Below, in pieces: positions 19,251 through 29,851 of a DNA stretch of 64,000 nucleotides; position 1 is the stretch's first letter, and every line of letters starts with the position of its first letter. The notes below the pieces were generated by a model. That model did no database searches and had not been told where the DNA came from. It worked only from the letters and a program-made list of their open reading frames with translations. The translations under genes were made by a program, and so were the position numbers. The stretch comes from DASZTU01 sp035493835 (GTDB lineage Bacteria; Pseudomonadota; Alphaproteobacteria; Rhizobiales; Devosiaceae). The stretch is from positions 62,001 through 126,000 of the forward strand of contig DATJHO010000082.1 in assembly GCA_035493835.1 (NCBI GenBank), written 5' to 3'.

Positions 19251-20152
19251 GCGGCCGCGCCGACAGCTTTGCGCCCATTTTCGAGGCGATCCGAAGCGGC
19301 GACTTGCCACCCCGCATCGGCTATTTGCGGCTAGCCATGGCGGCGGAGACGCCGGAAGAGCTGGCAATGCTCCTCAGCACCGCGGATTCTCCGGAACTCG
19401 AAGGAGTGGCCGCCCGCCATCCCGACGGCTGGCAGATGGTGAAAAAAATGCTGTCGGCGGTTTCCCACGATCCCATTGCGGGCGGCGAGACCGACCGGGT
19501 GAACGCCATTGCCGCCATGTTCGACCGCGCCGCCCGGCTCTCGCCCGAAGCGAGCGTCGCGCTCTATAGCCTCGGCGACCCCGAGGCGCTCGCGGCGGCG
19601 ACCGAGGAGATCGTCGCCTGGCTGCGCTTGCAAGACCTGCTCGGCTCCCACGTCCGGCTGCTCGATTTCGGCTGCGGCATCGGCCGGCTCGCCATGGCGC
19701 TGGCGCCAGAGGTAGGCAGCGCTACCGGCATCGACGTTTCCTCGGAAATGATCGCCGAGGCGCGGCGGCGCGGCCTGGGTTTCACCAATCTCCGCTTCGA
19801 ACAAAGCTCCGGCCGTGACCTCGCCTGCTATCCCGATGCCGGCTTCGACCTCGCGATCGCGCTCGACAGTTTTCCTTACGTGGTCGCGGCCGGGGATGCG
19901 ATGGCCCTGCGGCTGCTCGGCGAATTGGCGCGCGTGCTGGCGCCCAGCGGCCACCTGATGATCCTCAACTACTCCTATCGCGGCAACCCGGCGCATGACC
20001 GGGAAGAGCTGTCGCAGCACGCGGCCATCACCGGGCTCGCCCTTCGTTCAAAGGGCGAGCGGCCTTTCGCCCTTTGGGACGGCTTGGCGTTCCACCTCAC
20101 CAAGCCTTCAGAGACTTCTCGCGAGCAACCCCGCCAGCTCCCCACGATATAG
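19247..20152 (+). CDS. SAM-dependent methyltransferase, last gene of the cassette
   Basis: The protein has 301 residues from ATG 19247, which overlaps the acyltransferase stop; an upstream in-frame ATG at 19196 would overlap more. LLDFGCGIGRLAMALAPEVG and ATGIDVSSEMIAEARRRG are class I motifs I and II, and LARVLAPSGHLMILNYSYRG is motif III. The roughly 125 residues before the catalytic domain form a helical extension of unknown role. The last 45 bases overlap the 3' end of the convergent gene on the minus strand. It probably methylates the cassette product. Confidence 0.86.
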   Translation: MSGRADSFAPIFEAIRSGDLPPRIGYLRLAMAAETPEELAMLLSTADSPELEGVAARHPDGWQMVKKMLSAVSHDPIAGGETDRVNAIAAMFDRAARLSPEASVALYSLGDPEALAAATEEIVAWLRLQDLLGSHVRLLDFGCGIGRLAMALAPEVGSATGIDVSSEMIAEARRRGLGFTNLRFEQSSGRDLACYPDAGFDLAIALDSFPYVVAAGDAMALRLLGELARVLAPSGHLMILNYSYRGNPAHDREELSQHAAITGLALRSKGERPFALWDGLAFHLTKPSETSREQPRQLPTI

Positions 20153-21874
20153 TCGGGTGCGTGCCAAAAGCCTCGCCTGCTCCTCGGGAACGCCCGCCAG
20201 CGCGGATGCGGCCATTGAGTAATATCCCAGCTGGAAGGCTAGATAGCACGCCGTGGTGAAGACCAGGAGCCGGTCGTCCGTCCCTTCGCCGAGGGCGCGC
20301 CCGACCCGTGCCGCAAGATCGCGCTGCTCGTCCGCGGAGAGGCTCAACTCGACGCCGGCGCCAGCCACGTCCCAGGCGATGCCTTGGGCGCCGATCAGGT
20401 CGTGCGCCGCGCAATGATCGACGGCGTCGGCCTTGAGCAGGCTGCCCTCGGCATCCGACAGCCACTCCCAGGCATGCATCCGATTATCGGTAGCAACCAT
20501 CCGCTGTGCCGCCATCGGCCCCAGCGCGCAAAATCGCGCCAGCGAATGCTCCGCCTCTGCCCCGAGCGCTTCAACTCCGTTCTGGCGCAGCATTGTGGCC
20601 AATTCTTCCGGGCTGGCCCCCGCCCTCTGGGGCCCCGAAAAGTGTTGTGCGCGAAAAATGAGATACTCCGCCAGCCGGGCAAGCAAACGCTCGCGCGGCA
20701 TTACCCCTAGGTCGGCGGGTCTTTCGGGCACCCACCGCTCCACGGTAAAACCGTGCGCAAAGGCCAGCATCTCAGGCACGAACCCGGCCTCGTGAAGCAC
20801 CCGCGCGCGGGCCAGTTTTTCCCGTCCGTAACGGCCGAGCCCGGCAAATTTCAGCAGAAACGTGCCCTTGGCCGTAGTCAGCAGGAATTTTCGCCGCTCC
20901 TGCTGCACGTCGCTGGCGGGCCACAGGGCGGTGTCATGGCCATAAAACTCATATCGCCAGCTGCCCCACGAAATGTCTTTCAGCGGCTCGATGGGCGGCC
21001 CGGTGATATCGGCGAACCAGAAATCGAGGCGGCGCTCAGGCTCAGGAATCCAGCGGTACAAGGCATCGAATTCGAGCACATGCCGCTGCAGCCGGTGCCA
21101 GCGCTCGCGTTTCGCCGCCGGTGCTTCCCCACCGGGTTGCCCCGGATGGCTGGGAAAGAGCCGGATGCGCTCTTCCTCGATGCCGCCGCCCGTCAGCAGG
21201 TCGATGACCGCGAAAAAGGAACTCCCCGACAGGCCCGGCCCTTCATCGGCAACGGCAAAGCCTGCCGCGGGGTTTAGCCGCAGGAGCCTTCGCCGCAGCG
21301 CTGGGCTCAGCGAAAGCTGCCGTTGGAACGGATGCCCGACCGGCCGCACAGAGATCGGAGCCGCCGCCCCGGTTGCGGCGGCAATGACGGCGGCAAGCCC
21401 CAGCCCAATGCTACGGATGCCGATCGCCTGGATGGGAACTTCCCCGAGCTGCGCCGCGGCCTCGATATAAGCCTCGGGGTAAACGGCATAGAAGGAGTAG
21501 CCCTCGGGACGCCGGCAGCTGACGCTCTCCGGCAGCGGCAGCCTGCCCAGCGCCGCGAGCGCCGTCTTCATCCCCCCGCTTTCGCCCGGCTCGCCCCGCC
21601 ACGACCGGACCAGCACGCGAGCGGCCGAGAGCACCAGTTGGGTCGCGGCGTCGTTGAGCGGGGAGTCGCAATCGGCCCCTCGTGCCTCGAACTCAAGATC
21701 GATGAGCCCCTGCGCCAGCTCGGCCGCCGAAAGAAAAAGTTCGCACGCCGCCCAATATCCCGGCTGCCCCCCTTCGATCTCGAGGCCCGCCCCGGCGGCC
21801 GCCGCGATTTCCCTGAGTCGCGCCCTCGTATCGATCCGATCGGACGCGTCTCCGAAAACCAGCATCGCACTCAC
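20108..21874 (-). CDS. Phosphoribosyltransferase-like / kinase-like fusion protein, function unknown
   Basis: The protein has 588 residues. The middle N-terminal part has AIGIRSIGLGLAAVIAAATG, then near residue 205 the motif VADEGPGLSGSSFFAVIDLL, which resembles the acidic PRPP-binding loop of type I phosphoribosyltransferases. The C-terminal half (about 335-540) has GTFLLKFAGLGRYGREK with a possible ATP-contacting lysine, VERWVPERPAD, and KADAVDHCAAHDLIGA followed by GIAWDVAGAGVEL, which looks like a diverged aminoglycoside-phosphotransferase/choline-kinase fold. I do not know a characterised protein with this order. It is convergent with the cassette and followed in the same direction by nothing else. 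Confidence 0.75.
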   Translation of the reverse strand: MSAMLVFGDASDRIDTRARLREIAAAAGAGLEIEGGQPGYWAACELFLSAAELAQGLIDLEFEARGADCDSPLNDAATQLVLSAARVLVRSWRGEPGESGGMKTALAALGRLPLPESVSCRRPEGYSFYAVYPEAYIEAAAQLGEVPIQAIGIRSIGLGLAAVIAAATGAAAPISVRPVGHPFQRQLSLSPALRRRLLRLNPAAGFAVADEGPGLSGSSFFAVIDLLTGGGIEEERIRLFPSHPGQPGGEAPAAKRERWHRLQRHVLEFDALYRWIPEPERRLDFWFADITGPPIEPLKDISWGSWRYEFYGHDTALWPASDVQQERRKFLLTTAKGTFLLKFAGLGRYGREKLARARVLHEAGFVPEMLAFAHGFTVERWVPERPADLGVMPRERLLARLAEYLIFRAQHFSGPQRAGASPEELATMLRQNGVEALGAEAEHSLARFCALGPMAAQRMVATDNRMHAWEWLSDAEGSLLKADAVDHCAAHDLIGAQGIAWDVAGAGVELSLSADEQRDLAARVGRALGEGTDDRLLVFTTACYLAFQLGYYSMAASALAGVPEEQARLLARTRLYRGELAGLLARSL

Positions 21875-21942
21875 CGCCGGGTCAGCTACTCGGAACAGAA
21901 CTTTGTCTTGCGTCCTTCGTTCCTCGCAGGCCGCTCACGGCA

Positions 21943-22461
21943 CTATTGGCCTCCGTCATCCCGCGCCCGTGAAAGGCCCAGCCGCCGCCTGACAAGTTCC
22001 ACGCATCGGACGAGCGGCAAAGCTGAAGTGTCCAGAATCTCGCAGCCTTGCTTCGCTGCATCCTCCCGGAGGAAGCGTGCCCAGTTCATCATCATCGGAT
22101 TTGCAAGCTCGGACTGTCGACGCTCGAAAACAAGCCGTCTGGTCCTGGTGGTATCGTCGCAGTCAACCAGGATCGGGAGATACGCGATCACGCCTGCCCT
22201 GGCGGCACTCTCGGCCAAAAATGAAAGCCTGGTCTGCCCTTCGAAAAGGATCGGCATCCCGTGCCCCACAAGGGGTGCCAGCCGAATCATCCATTCTATC
22301 GTGTTCTCGCGCTGCCAATCCGGCGGCATTTCCTCCGGCTCGGGCACGCAAATGGAGCCAAAATGCTGTACACTGGCTTGCTCAGCATGACTGTCGGCGA
22401 TCGCTCTTGCGATTGAGGTCTTCCCCGAGCCCGAAGCGCCGATGAGCACGACTAGTGTCAT
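21943..22461 (-). CDS. P-loop kinase-like NTPase
   Basis: The protein has 172 residues. Walker A is GASGSGKTSIA (residues 8-18). The small size, the FEGQTRLSFLAESAA segment, LVDCDDTTRTRRLVFERRQ (a lid-like arginine-rich helix) and LDTSALPLVRCVELVRRRL near the end fit the AAA_33 / gluconate- or adenylylsulfate-kinase-like group. The substrate is unknown. It lies 68 bases upstream of the fusion gene, on the same strand, so the two could be co-transcribed. tRNA-Ser lies immediately upstream on the same strand. Confidence 0.78.
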   Translation of the reverse strand: MTLVVLIGASGSGKTSIARAIADSHAEQASVQHFGSICVPEPEEMPPDWQRENTIEWMIRLAPLVGHGMPILFEGQTRLSFLAESAARAGVIAYLPILVDCDDTTRTRRLVFERRQSELANPMMMNWARFLREDAAKQGCEILDTSALPLVRCVELVRRRLGLSRARDDGGQ

Positions 22462-22541
22462 TGGCTACCTTCGCCCTGCGAAGCTGCAGGGGGAGCTTAC
22501 CGAAAATCGGAACGCGGTAACCAAAGCTTGCGAAGGAAGAA

Positions 22542-22631
22542 TGGCGGAGAGGGAGGGATTCGAACCCCCGGTGGAGTCACCCCCACGCCGCATTTCGAGT
22601 GCGGTGCATTCGACCACTCTGCCACCTCTCC
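22542..22631 (-). tRNA. tRNA-Ser (anticodon CGA)
   Basis: On the minus strand the sequence folds as a 90-base class II tRNA. The acceptor stem GGAGAGG pairs with CCTCTCC, followed by G and an encoded CCA. The anticodon loop is CTCGAAA between CCGCA and TGCGG, giving CGA, which reads UCG codons. A long variable arm (GCGTGGGGGTGACTCC region) is typical of serine tRNAs, and GGTTCGAATCC forms the T arm. No duplicated 3' fragment that would mark an integration site was seen nearby. Confidence 0.95.
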
Positions 22632-22674
22632 GCGAGGCCTGCGAGGGGCGGTGTCGCCCGTCGGGTCGGGCGCG

Positions 22675-22703
22675 CTTATGGCATAGTGCCTTTGAGCCTG
22701 CAA
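22675..22703 (-). promoter_or_regulatory. Candidate sigma-70 promoter for tRNA-Ser
   Basis: Reading the minus strand, TTGCAG (22703-22698) is followed after 17 bases by CATAAG (22680-22675). Spacing is ideal, but the hexamers match consensus at only three and four positions. It would start transcription about 40 bases before the tRNA. Confidence 0.4.
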
Positions 22704-23246
22704 CACCCACGCGGCGCATCAAGGCGACAAAGCGCCAGCGACTCTCTTTCCCAGGCCAAGCTTAGGGACGTCCGCTCTTTCTCTCTTCGCCTACGGCCCG
22801 CTGCGCGATCCCGATGGGCGAGAAATGGTGCTCGGCCGTCGGCTTGCCGCCGCGGCGCCCAAGCGCCGGGTCGTCCGTCTTCCCGGCTGCAGCTAGCCCG
22901 GGCTACGGCGCTAGGCGAGCGCGACGGCCGAAGGCACGTTGCTTGGCAATCTTTTCCGCAACCGATTTTGCCTTGCTCGATTTGCTTGAGCGCGCACAAT
23001 ATAGGCGCCGCATAGGCGCCGCTTGATTGACGTCATCGCGAATGGCAGGCTGCTGCGAGCCGAAGTTTACTGGCGGGCGCGGCGCGTGCCCATGATGGCC
23101 CCGAACTGGCGGCCGATTTGGGTTGCCCACCACATGGCCGAATTCCTTGCGGCCGAGGCGGACACCCTCAGGCCGGCTGCGCCAGAAGCGGCACGTGGCG
23201 CCCGATCAAGGGCGGGAACAGAGAATCCGGAGGAGGGAAAACGTCC
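22704..23246. other. Non-coding interval with a short tandem duplication
   Basis: No convincing gene is seen in these 540 bases on either strand; open frames there have arginine-rich, low-complexity composition typical of antisense reading in high-GC DNA. The 11-base unit ATAGGCGCCGC is repeated exactly twice in tandem at 23001-23022. The strong Shine-Dalgarno GGAGGAGG of the next gene lies near 23229-23236. Confidence 0.5.
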
Positions 23247-24047
23247 ATGACTCATCGTCGAACCGTTCTTGTTGGCCTTGCGGCCAGCGCATTGGTGCCG
23301 GTTGCAGACATCTGCGGCTGCTGCGGCGGCCATGCCTTCGCGCAATCCGGAGGAACCCCCATGCAACCTGACACGCTCCAAACGCGCGCGGGTGATCTCG
23401 TCATCCAGCCCGTCAACCACGCCACCGTCATCCTCAGCCACGGCTCGGACGTGATCTATGTTGATCCGGTCGGCGGCGCCGACCGCTACAAGCCGTTCAA
23501 CAAGCCGACGGCGATTCTCCTCACCCATGCCCACAGCGACCACTTCGACGTCCCTACGCTCGAGGCCGTCGGCCAGAACGTCAAGCTGATCATCGCCCCG
23601 CAGATCGTGCTCGACGCGCTGCCGGCCGATCTCAAGGCCAAGGCCAAACTGATGAAGAATGGCGATACCGGGGAGGTAAACGGCCTGCCCTTGCAGGCGG
23701 TGGCCGCGTACAACACCACCCCGGATCGGCTACGCTATCACCCCAAGGGCGTCGGCAACGGTTACGTCCTGACCTTCGCCGACAAGAAAGTCTATGTCGC
23801 CGGCGACACCGAGGATATTCCGGAAATGCGCGACCTCACCGGCATCGATATCGCCTTCGTGCCGATGAACCTGCCCTATACCATGACCGGGCAACAGGCG
23901 GCCGCCGGCGTCAAGGCGTTCAGGCCGCGCGTGGTCTACCCTTACCACTACGGCAAGGATGGCCCGGAACCGGCCAAGTTCGCCGCTGCGATCAAGGGCA
24001 CTGCCGGCATCGAAGTGCGGCAGCAGGATTGGTATGCTTATGGCTGA
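23247..24047 (+). CDS. Exported metallo-beta-lactamase-fold hydrolase (UlaG-like)
   Basis: The protein has 266 residues. The N-terminus MTHRRTVLVGLAASALVPVA, ending in GGHAFAQ, looks like a Tat-type signal peptide (twin arginine, then hydrophobic, then AxA-like cleavage site), so the product is probably periplasmic. LLTHAHSDHFDVPTL carries the metal ligands H94, H96, D98 and H99; VYVAGDTEDIPEM supplies the bridging aspartate, and VVYPYHYGK the last histidine. The family includes UlaG-like lactonases and many uncharacterised hydrolases. ATG 23247 is preceded by GGAGGAGGG; longer starts lack a signal peptide and are rejected. The substrate is unknown. Confidence 0.87.
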   Translation: MTHRRTVLVGLAASALVPVADICGCCGGHAFAQSGGTPMQPDTLQTRAGDLVIQPVNHATVILSHGSDVIYVDPVGGADRYKPFNKPTAILLTHAHSDHFDVPTLEAVGQNVKLIIAPQIVLDALPADLKAKAKLMKNGDTGEVNGLPLQAVAAYNTTPDRLRYHPKGVGNGYVLTFADKKVYVAGDTEDIPEMRDLTGIDIAFVPMNLPYTMTGQQAAAGVKAFRPRVVYPYHYGKDGPEPAKFAAAIKGTAGIEVRQQDWYAYG

Positions 24048-24249
24048 GGGAATGCGGTGGCGCTCCGGCAGTAGCTGCCAGGTGTTGTCCCCGTATTTCA
24101 CAGCATAAAAGACCTCACGGGACGCCGGTTTTGCTGGCCTCGAGAATCACCTGCGGCGAGCCTTGCGTGGCATATTGTCCCTATGTTAGAGGGGGCGCCA
24201 AATACGGGGGGGATTTAGACTGCCCTCCTCAGGACATCGGCGATAATGA

Positions 24250-24860
24250 ATGACCGCCCAGCCGCTTTCGGCAGGGCAGCAAATATGGGGTGGTGCGACA
24301 TTGGCCGCGCAAAATTCAGTGATAGCTCATATCGCCCGCCCCTATGCCACCGCACTATATGATCTCGCCCACGAACAGGGCCAGCTTGGCCCGGTTGAAG
24401 CCGATCTCATCGCCATCGGCGCTCTGGTCGAGGAAAACTCGGATTTTTCGCGTTTTCTACACTCGCCCGTGATCTCCGGCGACGAAAAAGCCACGGCGAT
24501 GGAGGCGATCCTGGCCCGGGCGAATGCCAGCCCGATAGTGGCCAATTTCGTCAAGCTTGTGGCGCGCAATGGCCGCCTTTTTGCCCTGCCGACGATCATT
24601 GCGAGCTTCCGCCGGCTGGCCGCCGATGCGCGCGGCGAAGTTTCGGCCGAGGTCACCTCGGCGGCGCCGCTCAGCGCCGGGCACCTTGCCGACCTGGCCG
24701 CCACGCTCAAGGCCAAGATCGGCAAGACCGTAACCCTTCAGGAGCATGTCGATCCGTCGTTGATCGGCGGCCTCATCGTCAAGGTGGGCAGCCAGATGAT
24801 CGATTCTTCGCTCAAGACCAAACTGACCGCGATGAAGATCGCCATGAAAGAGGTTGGATA

Positions 24861-24861
<1 letters not shown>
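24250..24861 (+). CDS. atpH: ATP synthase F1 subunit delta
   Basis: The protein has 203 residues. The N-terminal helical part [20 protein letters not shown] is the conserved delta/OSCP signature, and the C-terminal [21 protein letters not shown] matches the family. It links F1 to the peripheral stalk. It is the first gene of the F1 operon. The 200 bases upstream (24048-24249) presumably hold the operon promoter, but I could not pick out hexamers with good spacing. ATG 24250 follows an AGGA at a workable distance; an out-of-frame ATG at 24246 is ignored. Its stop shares a base with the atpA start. Confidence 0.95.
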
Positions 24862-26396
<1,535 letters not shown>

Positions 26397-26439
26397 GCGG
26401 TAAAACGCCAAGGTCAGTAAGAACGGAGCCTGAGGCAGT

Positions 26440-27321
26440 ATGCCCTCGCTGAAAGACCTGAAGAACCGGATCACCTCGGTCAAATCGACCCAGAAGATCA
26501 CCAAGGCAGTGCAACTGGTCGCGGCGGCAAAACTTCGCCGCGCCCAGGATGCCGCGATCGCCGCCCGGCCCTATGCCGAGCGGATGAGCCGGGTGCTGGC
26601 CGCGCTCGGCGCCGCTTATGCGGGTCGCGCCGACGCCCCCGCCCTGCTCGCCGGCACCGGCCGCGACCAGGTGCATCTGCTTGTCGTGGCGACGGGCGAG
26701 CGTGGGCTCGCCGGCGGCTTCAACTCGGGTATTGCCCGATTGGCGCGCGACGCGGCCACCAAGCTGATCGCCGAGGGCAAGACGGTAAAAATCCTGACGG
26801 TCGGCCGCAAGGGCAACGATATCCTGCGCCGCACCTTTGCCGACCGCATCGCCGGTTTCATCAGTTTCCGCGACGTGCGCCAGATCGGCTACGCCAATGC
26901 GCAGACGGTGGGCGAAAAGATCCTCGCCATGTATGCGGCGGACGAATTCGACGTGGCGACGCTGTTCTTCTCGCAGTTCCGCTCGGTCATCAGCCAGGTG
27001 CCGACGGCGCAGCAACTGATCCCGGCCAAGTTCGAGGCCCCCAGCCCGGACGCGGACGCCGCCTCGGTCACCTATGACTACGAGCCGGACGAGCAGGCGA
27101 TCCTCAACGACCTCTTGCCGCGCAATATCTCGGTGCAGGTGTTCCGCGCGCTTCTGGAGAACAACGCCTCGTTCTTCGGGGCCCAGATGACGGCCATGGA
27201 CAACGCCACGCGCAATGCCGGCGAGATGATCAAGGGGCTGACGCTGACCTATAACCGCCAGCGCCAGGCCCAGATCACCAAGGAGCTGATCGAAATCATT
27301 TCGGGCGCCGAGGCGCTGTAG
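26440..27321 (+). CDS. atpG: ATP synthase F1 subunit gamma
   Basis: The protein has 293 residues. The N-terminal [20 protein letters not shown] and [10 protein letters not shown] form the long rotor helix, with [20 protein letters not shown] in the middle. The C-terminal [20 protein letters not shown] with [19 protein letters not shown] is the conserved signature helix. It is the central rotor shaft of F1. The start ATG follows GGAGCCTGAGG. A small broken coiled-coil gene separates it from atpD. Confidence 0.97.
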   Translation: MPSLKDLKNRITSVKSTQKITKAVQLVAAAKLRRAQDAAIAARPYAERMSRVLAALGAAYAGRADAPALLAGTGRDQVHLLVVATGERGLAGGFNSGIARLARDAATKLIAEGKTVKILTVGRKGNDILRRTFADRIAGFISFRDVRQIGYANAQTVGEKILAMYAADEFDVATLFFSQFRSVISQVPTAQQLIPAKFEAPSPDADAASVTYDYEPDEQAILNDLLPRNISVQVFRALLENNASFFGAQMTAMDNATRNAGEMIKGLTLTYNRQRQAQITKELIEIISGAEAL

Positions 27322-27357
27322 CGACTATATCTATCTTCGGAAACGGAGGTCAGATGA

Positions 27358-27581
27358 ATGACGGAAGAGGTTGAGAGCCTGGTGCTGGAGCAGTTTCGGC
27401 GCCTCGCTCGGTTGTCGAGCGCACCGAGCTGGGCATGATGGACGTCAAGGCCCGCATCTCATCGCTGGCGATCGCGGTGGGGCAGCATTCTGTCCAGCTG
27501 GGCAACATCGGTGTCCGGCTTGACCGTCTGGACGAACGGGTAGGGCGTATCGAACGTCGGCTTGATCTCGCCGAAGCATAA
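27358..27581 (+). pseudogene. Frameshifted small coiled-coil gene between atpG and atpD
   Basis: An ATG at 27358 with GGAGG upstream reads MTEEVESLVLEQFRRL, then runs into a stop at 27436-27438. One frame over, the sequence continues sensibly as VVERTELGMMDVKARISSLA, then QLGNIGVRLDRLDERVGRIE and RRLDLAEA, ending at TAA 27579-27581. Adding one base (for example C) near 27402-27406 restores a single 74-residue protein. From memory, small coiled-coil proteins starting MTEEVE-LVLE and ending ERRLDL are common in rhizobia. Either this copy has been inactivated or a single-base sequencing error is present. Confidence 0.7.
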
Positions 27582-29072
<1,491 letters not shown>

Positions 29073-29156
29073 TGACGTCGCCCGGCGGCTCGCCGGGCGC
29101 CCCTCCCTTGATGGCGAGAGACGCACGTCGAACTCGCCCCGGACGAAAGTGAAACA

Positions 29157-29579
29157 ATGGCCGACGGCATCAAAATCGAGATCGTCTCGCCCGAACAATT
29201 GCTCGTGTCGGAAACCGCGCAGTCGGTGACCGTGCCCGGGGCAGACGGCTATTTTACCGTGGTCGGCGAGCACTCGCCGCTGATGACGACACTCAAGCCC
29301 GGCTTCATCACCGTCAACCTCGCCAAGGGGCCGCAGGTGTTCTTCGTGCGCGGCGGCTTCGCCGATGTCGCGCCCGACGGGCTTACCATCCTCGCCGAAC
29401 TGGCGGAACCGATCGCCAGCTTCAATCCCAACACGATCGATGCCGATATCCAGAAGGCGGAAAACGAACTCGCCGCCGCCTCGACGATCGAAGAGCGCTC
29501 GGCTGCGACCGAAAAGCTGGATGCCTGGCGCAATCTCAAGCTCGAGGCCGTTCAGACGGCAGGCGTTTCCACGCACTGA
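29157..29579 (+). CDS. atpC: ATP synthase F1 subunit epsilon
   Basis: The protein has 140 residues. IEIVSPEQLLVSETAQSVTV and PGADGYFTVVGEHSPLMTTL are the N-terminal beta-sandwich motifs, followed by FFVRGGFADVAPDGLTILAE. The C-terminal helical region (IQKAENELAAAS...) is present but ends early compared with enteric proteins of full regulatory length, as is usual in alphaproteobacteria. It couples and regulates rotation. It is the last gene of the operon and is followed at once by an intrinsic terminator. Confidence 0.96.
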   Translation: MADGIKIEIVSPEQLLVSETAQSVTVPGADGYFTVVGEHSPLMTTLKPGFITVNLAKGPQVFFVRGGFADVAPDGLTILAELAEPIASFNPNTIDADIQKAENELAAASTIEERSAATEKLDAWRNLKLEAVQTAGVSTH

Positions 29580-29606
29580 TCATCAGCTTGGCCGGGTTTT
29601 GAAACA

Positions 29607-29632
29607 GGGGCGCCGCTTGGTGCCCCTTTTTT
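29607..29632 (+). terminator. Intrinsic terminator of the atp operon
   Basis: GGGGCGCC (29607-29614) pairs with GGTGCCCC (29619-29626) over eight base pairs with one G-U, closing a GCTT loop, and is followed directly by a run of six T. It lies 28 bases after the atpC stop. Confidence 0.9.
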
Positions 29633-29851
29633 ATTGCGCTTCACGGCTTGTTAATGCTGATCACGCAATTCTACGCATCACTGGATAAGCAAAAGTCCAC
29701 CTCCTTTCCCGGCACGATTTCCGGGCCGCGCCGATGCTGGCCTGACTGAATAGTCAGGCGAACATTGGCCGCGCTATTAAACTTTCTCTGGCACGCGTAC
29801 CCGCAAGGCACAGAATACTTAAGCTCAATTAGGTCCGATGGGGGAGTGACC

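Noticed and set aside
22542..22631. tRNA-Ser as the attachment site of an island carrying the sugar cassette
   Set aside because: There is no duplicated tRNA 3' end, no integrase, and composition looks like the rest of the window.
22599..23015. Possible small genes in the gap after tRNA-Ser
   Set aside because: Frames on both strands are arginine-rich, overlap the tRNA or lack ribosome sites, and show no recognisable motif.
29789..29804. Sigma-54 promoter before the chemoreceptor gene (TGGCACG ... GC)
   Set aside because: The GG to GC distance is one base too long and the TTG part of the -12 element is missing.
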